A stretch of 18,540 nucleotides of DNA from Nitrospiria bacterium. GTDB taxonomy: Bacteria; Nitrospirota; CAKKRA01; 9FT-COMBO-42-15. The notes beneath the pieces are model-generated. The model saw nothing but the letters and a program-made list of their open reading frames with translations, made no database searches and was not told the origin of the DNA. The stretch's first letter is position 1. Each line of letters begins with the position of its first letter. The stretch lies in NCBI GenBank assembly GCA_919903585.1, contig CAKKST010000182.1:1-18540 (forward strand), in the 5' to 3' direction. The position numbers and the translations under genes are program-made. Below, piece after piece: positions 13,843-18,540 of this stretch.

Positions 13843-15810
13843 TTATCCCCTGCTCCTGAGCCTGTAAATCTTCAGGAGTGATAGAGTATAAATAATAATC
13901 AGAATCGTGATAGCAAATACCCTTTGCATAATATGTCTTTCAGGATATAAAAAATAAGATGTATAAATCAGATTATTGCCGAAGATAAGGAAGAAAATGG
14001 TAAAAATAAATGTAAAAACATAAAGGAATCCCCTGAAGGTTAAACCGCCGTAAATATGCCCCGCACCCGGAAGTATAATAGAGAGCGCCCTTGTAATCAG
14101 TGAATCTATCTTCTGGAATCTGTTAAGCTCTGAAAGCTCGCTCTGCGATAAAGATTGGTTCTCACCCTGTTCATTTTTTATAATCCCGTCAATCTGCACA
14201 AAGGTTCTTAAACACTGGGAGCAAAGCCCCCTATATAGCAATGACCTGTGGCATCTTGGGCATATAACCTTACCGCACTCCCTACAATATGCAGCTACTG
14301 GTATACTCTTTTTAAGAAATGATAGAAGCAGGATTATAATTACAACAATAATAGCATATTTTGTAGTATCCTCTAATCTTACCTTTTTTTCAAAAAGGTT
14401 CCACATTTTAGTTGTTATAAATTCCTGGTTTTCATAAGGCTTAAATGCCTGACTTAAGATATCTCTGTATGATACCCTTTCATCTATTAAGAGCTGCTGG
14501 GGGTTATCACGGATAATATGTGAATAATAATTAATCAGATCAGGATTCTTATTCCTTGCCTGTTGGAAGATATTCTCCCCTTCTGCAAACATAAATTTTT
14601 CGCGATAGGCCTGGCTTAAATTAAAATAAGCAGATATCAGGCTGGAATCCCTTTGAATCGCATTCTGATAGCTTGCAATTGCCTTATCATAGTTTCTCTG
14701 TAAAAAGTAGATGTTTCCAATATTGTTGTATGCCTTTGAGTATTCAGGGTCAATCACGGTTAATCTTTGATAATGTGCAAGGGCCTTATCAAACTCGCCC
14801 CTCTTCTTACTGAGAATGGCAAGTGCAAAAAAAGCGCCTTTATTTGTAGGGTCTTTTTTTATCGCCTCAATCAAACCATCATATATATCAGTATTCCAAA
14901 AACCCTTTTCAATCTGAATTACTGCATTTAATGTAGATGATTTTTCTGGCGCCAGGAAGAAGCTGTAAAATGAAAAGACAACCTGTGAATATGCAATGAG
15001 CAAAATAAAAAGAAAGGTAATGGCCTTTTCTTTTTTGCTTAGATATAACCATAGAAAAAGAATCCATATAAAAATGGCAATTAAGGGATCAAAAAAAAGG
15101 AGCGGCAGCAGGATTATTAAAAAGGAGATCGCAGTGATGTATGGTTTTATAAATGGCATATTAAATATCTCCTGAAGGTTGTGCTGCAACAGCGAAAGGT
15201 ATTTTATAATAGTTACGATAAAGAAAATAAAGACGCTGATAAAAATTGTTATTATCCCTATCAGAAAGAGGTCGCCAATTCGCAGAAAGGCATGCATAAA
15301 ATCAGAGAGTGAGGTCTTAAATCCGGTAAGATGGCTGCTGATGGCCTTAATCTTATTTTCCTTCCATAATATATGTCCTTTCATATAATAGGATGGATAA
15401 AAATCCGGGGAGATGTCTATTGCAATATTCGTAAGGCTCAGCGCTTCAGTAAGCTTTGATTCTTTTAGTAATTGATTTGCCCTTCTCAATAGCGCTGCAG
15501 AGATATATTCCATGTTTTGCAGCTCAGACTCCTTCTGAAGGCTCTTTATTTTCTCAAGTGATGTAATTGCATTGCTTAAATCGTTCTTTTTTATAAGTTC
15601 CCTTGCGCTCACCCATTCAGCTTCAATCTTTTTAAATTCTGCACCCTTTTCATCTTCGCTGATCTTTATAACCCTGACCTTATCCTGTCTTTGTGCGGTT
15701 TCAACTGACGGGATCTGCGGCTTCACCAGAGTTTCAGCAAATGTATAATTACTCCACCAGAAAAGAAGAAGTAACAAAAAAGAAATCTTAATCAATCCAG
15801 TTTTCTTCAT
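13843..15810 (-). CDS. TPR membrane protein with zinc ribbon
   Basis: A 655-residue protein I cannot assign to a named pathway. It opens with a signal sequence (MKKTGLIKIS then FLLLLLFWW), followed by a helical TPR-like region (about 60-160) and several membrane helices (about 180-205, 225-258, 263-286). TPR repeats follow at about 320-425 (NNIGNIYFLQRNYDKAIASY is one unit), then a membrane helix (485-500). A six-Cys zinc-ribbon-like segment (Cys509, 512, 517, 520, 530, 533) precedes a PGAGHIYGG turn (581-589) and two last membrane helices. The start at 15810 is chosen because it begins a proper signal sequence and has AGGGA about 8 bp upstream; the ATG at 15837 lies inside plsY. It overlaps no gene and is 2 bp ahead of the fusion protein gene. 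A scaffold for envelope or pilus-like assembly is conceivable but unproven. Confidence 0.8.
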   Translation of the reverse strand: MKKTGLIKISFLLLLLFWWSNYTFAETLVKPQIPSVETAQRQDKVRVIKISEDEKGAEFKKIEAEWVSARELIKKNDLSNAITSLEKIKSLQKESELQNMEYISAALLRRANQLLKESKLTEALSLTNIAIDISPDFYPSYYMKGHILWKENKIKAISSHLTGFKTSLSDFMHAFLRIGDLFLIGIITIFISVFIFFIVTIIKYLSLLQHNLQEIFNMPFIKPYITAISFLIILLPLLFFDPLIAIFIWILFLWLYLSKKEKAITFLFILLIAYSQVVFSFYSFFLAPEKSSTLNAVIQIEKGFWNTDIYDGLIEAIKKDPTNKGAFFALAILSKKRGEFDKALAHYQRLTVIDPEYSKAYNNIGNIYFLQRNYDKAIASYQNAIQRDSSLISAYFNLSQAYREKFMFAEGENIFQQARNKNPDLINYYSHIIRDNPQQLLIDERVSYRDILSQAFKPYENQEFITTKMWNLFEKKVRLEDTTKYAIIVVIIILLLSFLKKSIPVAAYCRECGKVICPRCHRSLLYRGLCSQCLRTFVQIDGIIKNEQGENQSLSQSELSELNRFQKIDSLITRALSIILPGAGHIYGGLTFRGFLYVFTFIFTIFFLIFGNNLIYTSYFLYPERHIMQRVFAITILIIIYTLSLLKIYRLRSRG

Positions 15811-15814
15811 TAAA

Positions 15815-16417
15815 TTATCCCTTTTTCTTGCTGCCAATTTTATTTTCAGTTCCCTTTAATAATCTTTTTATATTCTCTATATGCTTAAGAAGAAGGAGCG
15901 CGGTTACAATTACTGCAAAGGCAATATTTGTATGGTGTGGATTAATGAGAATCACAACAAGCGGTAATAAAGAATAGGAGGTTATTGCTGCCAGCGACGA
16001 ATACTTCCACAGATAAAACACAGCAAGCCATATAGCCAGTGCAATAGCCCCTGCCAAGGGAAGGATGCCAAAAAGGGCGCCAAAGCTCGTTGCAACCCCC
16101 TTCCCCCCTTTAAATCTTAGAAAGACAGGGTAATCGTGTCCTATAATTGCTGCAATACCGCAGGCAGCAGCCAAGCTGTTATCATTAAATATAATCCTTG
16201 CCAGTATCACAGGTATCAATCCCTTTATCGTATCGCCTGCAAGGGTCAAAAAAGCCTCTTTTTTGCCCACAGCCCTTAATACATTTGTAAAACCGATGTT
16301 GCCACTGCCCTTTGTCCTTATATCAAATCCGGCAAAATATAAGGTAATAATATATCCAAAGGGAACCGCACCAAGCAGGTATGAAAAAATAAGAAATAAA
16401 GGATAAATAATGATCAT
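15815..16417 (-). CDS. plsY: Acyl-phosphate glycerol-3-phosphate acyltransferase
   Basis: PlsY transfers an acyl group from acyl phosphate to glycerol 3-phosphate, the first step of phospholipid synthesis, at the inner membrane. The 200-residue protein is of normal length and very hydrophobic. It carries the three family motifs: GSGNIGFTN (37-45), GHDYPVFLRFKGGKGVAT (93-110) and the C-terminal KHIENIKRLLKGTEN (178-192). It starts 13 bp after the pgsA stop with no visible Shine-Dalgarno sequence; an AT palindrome (TTATTAATTAATAA) fills the gap. Its stop lies 4 bp before the TPR gene start. The pairing with pgsA makes sense as phospholipid synthesis. Confidence 0.94.
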   Translation of the reverse strand: MIIIYPLFLIFSYLLGAVPFGYIITLYFAGFDIRTKGSGNIGFTNVLRAVGKKEAFLTLAGDTIKGLIPVILARIIFNDNSLAAACGIAAIIGHDYPVFLRFKGGKGVATSFGALFGILPLAGAIALAIWLAVFYLWKYSSLAAITSYSLLPLVVILINPHHTNIAFAVIVTALLLLKHIENIKRLLKGTENKIGSKKKG

Positions 16418-16430
16418 AAAACGTTATTAA

Positions 16431-16988
16431 TTAATAATCTACCTCTCTCCAATACCTTATAAAATATAGTATACCAGAATAAATAGAAAAAAACAGGGCT
16501 CCCCATAAGAGAATGCTCCCGCCCACTCTATAATCAAGTATCAGCAGTATAATGGCAAAGGTCAGGATCGCCATCTTAATCTTTCCTGCTGATTCTGCCT
16601 GCATTATCCTGCCCGAGGATGAGGCAATTGCCCTGAGGCCTGTTACAGCAATCTCCCTGCTGATTATCAGTATTGCTATCCACCCTGCAGCCTTCTGGTG
16701 GTCTACAAGGAGTATCAGGCCTGAGATAGTCAGGAATTTATCTGCTATCGGGTCAAGTAGTTTGCCTAATTTAGTAACCTGCCCTGTCTTGCGTGCAATG
16801 TAGCCATCCAGAAAGTCTGTTAAGGCAGCAAAGGCAAAGATAATGGCTGCAATAAGGCTCCTGTTCTGGGTGGGATCAATATAAAGGATAATAAAGACAG
16901 GTATTAAAAATATCCTTAATAAGGTTATAAGATTAGGTAGATTCAGTGAATACTCCTTTAGTTCAATCTTTCGGGTGACCTTTTCCAT
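16431..16988 (-). CDS. pgsA: CDP-diacylglycerol--glycerol-3-phosphate phosphatidyltransferase
   Basis: PgsA makes phosphatidylglycerol phosphate from CDP-diacylglycerol and glycerol 3-phosphate in the inner membrane. The CDP-alcohol phosphotransferase motif D-G-x2-A-R-x8-G-x3-D-x3-D is complete (Asp61, Gly62, Ala65, Arg66, Gly75, Asp79, Asp83), among about five or six membrane helices. The longest ATG start (16988) gives 185 residues but overlaps the lpxL-like gene by 31 bp and lacks a ribosome binding site. A CTG at 16946, preceded by AAGGAG at 6 bp, gives 171 residues starting (M)NLPNLITLLR, exactly where PgsA proteins usually begin. I list the ATG as the outer limit and consider the CTG at least as likely. 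Confidence 0.93.
   Translation of the reverse strand: MEKVTRKIELKEYSLNLPNLITLLRIFLIPVFIILYIDPTQNRSLIAAIIFAFAALTDFLDGYIARKTGQVTKLGKLLDPIADKFLTISGLILLVDHQKAAGWIAILIISREIAVTGLRAIASSSGRIMQAESAGKIKMAILTFAIILLILDYRVGGSILLWGALFFSIYSGILYFIRYWREVDY
16952..16957 (-). promoter_or_regulatory. Shine-Dalgarno AAGGAG pointing to a CTG start of pgsA
   Basis: AAGGAG lies directly after the lpxL-like stop codon TAA, with which it shares an A. The 6-bp spacer TATTCA leads to CTG (16946-16944), which is in frame with pgsA. It is one of the best ribosome binding sites on the minus strand of this window and otherwise has no start codon to serve. Confidence 0.5.
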
Positions 16989-17866
16989 CTATTATGCATC
17001 CATACCCATTGATCCGGGTCTTTTTTAATCTCACTCTCAATCATTTTTGTAAAAAGGGCAGTATTTGCTTCAATGTCTGCGTCCTTATTGCCGCTGTTTA
17101 TAAGTCTTAGCGGCTCTTTAATCTGTATCTTATGGGTATTATCCGTCAGTCTTTTTATGAAACCCATTAATACAGGCGCCCCTGTCCTCATGGCAATTGA
17201 TGCAGCGCCTGAAGGTGTGTATGCCTTTCTCCCAAAGAAATCAACAAAAACACCGGGCACCTTTGTATCCTGATCTATAAGCATTGTCAGGGACTCATTA
17301 TTATGAAGGGCCTTGATTATCTCCCTTTTCACATCTTCCGCCCCACGCTGTATCACCCTGACATTGTGAAACGCACGTTGTTTTATCAGCAATTCATTTA
17401 TCCGTGAATCATAAAGGGGCGCTGCAATAACATTTACCTTATAACCCTTCATGCCAAAGGCTGCGCCCATAAGTTCCCAACTGCCGATATGACCAGTTAT
17501 GAATATATATCCCTTCTTCTTTTCAAGGGCACGGGTAATATATTCCTCGCCTTCTATCCTTACAATCTTGTTTATATTCTCTTTATTAAATTTTGGCAGA
17601 TTAATAAGCTCAATGAGCCCCTTCCCGAGATTTGAGAAACAGGCACAGGCGATCCTCCTTATTTCATCCTCATCCTTATCTGGAAAGGCGAACCTGAGAT
17701 TTCTTAATGTTTTTTGCCTTTCTTTATGCAGAACATAATATACTGCCCTTCCGAGGATCCCGCCGATCCTTACACCAATATTTAATGGTATCAGATATGC
17801 AATAAAGACAACAATCTTTAACCCATAATATATTGTACCCCTTACAAGGCGTTTTTTTAGCCGCAT
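16958..17866 (-). CDS. LpxL/HtrB-family lipid A acyltransferase
   Basis: A 302-residue inner-membrane acyltransferase of the lysophospholipid acyltransferase superfamily, LpxL/LpxM/HtrB branch. It is expected to add a secondary acyl chain to lipid A. One N-terminal membrane helix is seen at about 15-38. The catalytic H-x4-E motif is His126...Glu131 (GHIGSWE). Also present are DQDTKVPGVFVDFFGR (198-213), the TPSGAASIAMRTGAPV region and the typical ending WVWMHNRWK (287-295). It follows the kdsC-like gene by 10 bp, and no Shine-Dalgarno sequence precedes its ATG. Beside a KDO phosphatase this fits LPS synthesis. Which acylation step it performs, or whether it acts on another lipid, is not determinable from sequence. 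Confidence 0.88.
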   Translation of the reverse strand: MRLKKRLVRGTIYYGLKIVVFIAYLIPLNIGVRIGGILGRAVYYVLHKERQKTLRNLRFAFPDKDEDEIRRIACACFSNLGKGLIELINLPKFNKENINKIVRIEGEEYITRALEKKKGYIFITGHIGSWELMGAAFGMKGYKVNVIAAPLYDSRINELLIKQRAFHNVRVIQRGAEDVKREIIKALHNNESLTMLIDQDTKVPGVFVDFFGRKAYTPSGAASIAMRTGAPVLMGFIKRLTDNTHKIQIKEPLRLINSGNKDADIEANTALFTKMIESEIKKDPDQWVWMHNRWKRSPERLN

Positions 17867-17876
17867 TTTTACAATT

Positions 17877-18371
17877 TTATTTACAGTACCTTTCTATTAC
17901 CTTCACCCATTTCCCCTGTGCCTTGATTATAAAGTCAATCACCTCTCTTACAGCGCCTTCGCCGCCTGCCTTTTTTGTAATCATATGGGCATATTTTTCT
18001 GCCTCGTCAACGGCATTACTCACCACTACTGCCAGACCAACTGATTTTAATATTGGTATATCAATCAGATCATCCCCAACAAAGGCCGCATCCTCATCCT
18101 TTAGATTACACTTCTGGAGAAGCTCTTTATATACCGCCTTCTTGTCGCGGGCATTTTGATATATATCAGTAATGCCAAGTTCTCCTGCCCTTATCTCAAC
18201 AACCTTTGATTGCCTCCCTGTGATTATCGCAACCTTTACCCCTGCATCGTGTAAGAGCCTGATGCCATGGCCATCATGTATATTAAAGGCCTTTGTCTCT
18301 GTGCCTGTACTGTCCAATATAATCTTGCCGTCAGTTAAGACCCCATCCACATCAAGGATTAAAAGTTTAAT
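17877..18371 (-). CDS. kdsC: KDO 8-phosphate phosphatase (KdsC-like), start uncertain
   Basis: This HAD-superfamily enzyme would release phosphate from KDO 8-phosphate for LPS core synthesis. It has the nucleophile motif LLILDVDGVLTDG, FNIHDGHGI, IITGRQSK, a lysine-containing ARDKKAVY, VGDDLIDIPI and KKAGGEGAVREV, all KdsC-like. The only standard start codon in frame is GTG at 18350, which would remove the nucleophile Asp of DVDG, so it cannot be the true start of an active enzyme. The frame stays open and family-like upstream (KERAKRIKLLILD) to a stop at 18423-18425 with no ATG, GTG or TTG. I place the start provisionally at ATT (18371), giving 164 residues, with GAGAGG 9 bp upstream. A lost or mis-sequenced start upstream is the alternative. 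It is first in the minus-strand series. Confidence 0.85.
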   Translation of the reverse strand: MKLLILDVDGVLTDGKIILDSTGTETKAFNIHDGHGIRLLHDAGVKVAIITGRQSKVVEIRAGELGITDIYQNARDKKAVYKELLQKCNLKDEDAAFVGDDLIDIPILKSVGLAVVVSNAVDEAEKYAHMITKKAGGEGAVREVIDFIIKAQGKWVKVIERYCK

Positions 18372-18375
18372 CCTT
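18354..18375. repeat. 22-bp inverted repeat over the kdsC N-terminus
   Basis: AAGGATTAAA and TTTAATCCTT are perfect 10-bp arms around a 2-base centre. In the mRNA of the kdsC-like gene this could form a hairpin that includes the provisional ATT start and the codons just before the catalytic Asp. It may be chance, since the codons encode conserved residues, but it could also affect initiation. Confidence 0.35.
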
Positions 18376-18540
18376 TTTGCCCTCTCTTTAAGTTTTGTTA
18401 AAGATATTTTTTTAAATGCTTCTTATGTTGTTATCTGCTCTTTAATTGAATTCAAACTTTAAAGAGAGGAAAAACACATTACTATCAATTTTTTAGTTAA
18501 AATACTAATGATTGCAAGGCATTGTAATATTTGTATTTCA

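Noticed and set aside
18426..18540. Start of another gene at the right edge
   Set aside because: Short frames on both strands are interrupted and show no protein features. The AT-rich stretch could hold the promoter of the minus-strand unit, but no convincing -35/-10 pair was found.

Overview
The window looks like chromosomal DNA of a diderm, LPS-bearing, anaerobic or microaerophilic bacterium. The evidence is a KdsC-type phosphatase, an LpxL-family acyltransferase, radical-SAM enzymes of the futalosine route to menaquinone, and an NtrC-class regulator. The moderately AT-rich codon use and these gene families would suit a Nitrospirota- or Desulfobacterota-like lineage. That placement is inference, because no rRNA or other phylogenetic marker is present.

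Layout. The left end (1-564) carries the tail of a VapB-like antitoxin and an overlapping VapC-like PIN toxin that has lost catalytic positions. Bases 565-968 hold no gene. They contain a good sigma-70-type promoter followed by nested palindromes inside a MITE-like element with about 32-bp imperfect inverted termini, ending just before purD. Plus-strand genes follow: purD, a second palindromic repeat, purE, an L-threonylcarbamoyladenylate synthase, a membrane histidine kinase, its NtrC-family response regulator, and a RecB-family PD-(D/E)XK protein with an iron-sulfur cysteine set. The plus-strand block ends at 7761.

The rest (7838 to about 18420) is a tightly packed minus-strand series, read from the right: kdsC-like, lpxL-like, pgsA, plsY, a TPR/zinc-ribbon membrane protein, a DUF4388/pseudopilin-like fusion, an aminofutalosine-deaminase-like amidohydrolase, mqnE, mqnC, a purine-nucleoside/MTA-type phosphorylase and a small cupin. 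Gaps are 43 bp or less and several genes overlap, so this is probably one transcription unit joining lipid A/KDO and phospholipid synthesis to menaquinone synthesis.

How the genes work together. MqnE makes aminofutalosine, the amidohydrolase would deaminate it to futalosine, and MqnC cyclises dehypoxanthinyl futalosine. The step between, removal of hypoxanthine, is normally done by MqnB, which is not seen here. In its place is a phosphorylase with Asn where MTA phosphorylases have the adenine-reading Asp, which suggests a 6-oxopurine substrate. MqnA and MqnD are not in the window.

Points most worth a second look: the phosphorylase and cupin in the menaquinone cluster; a 78-bp palindromic, in-frame insertion inside the amidohydrolase gene; a kdsC reading frame whose catalytic Asp lies upstream of any standard start codon; a likely CTG start for pgsA; the cytoplasmic-sensor/pseudopilin fusion; and the nested mobile repeats between the decayed toxin and purD.
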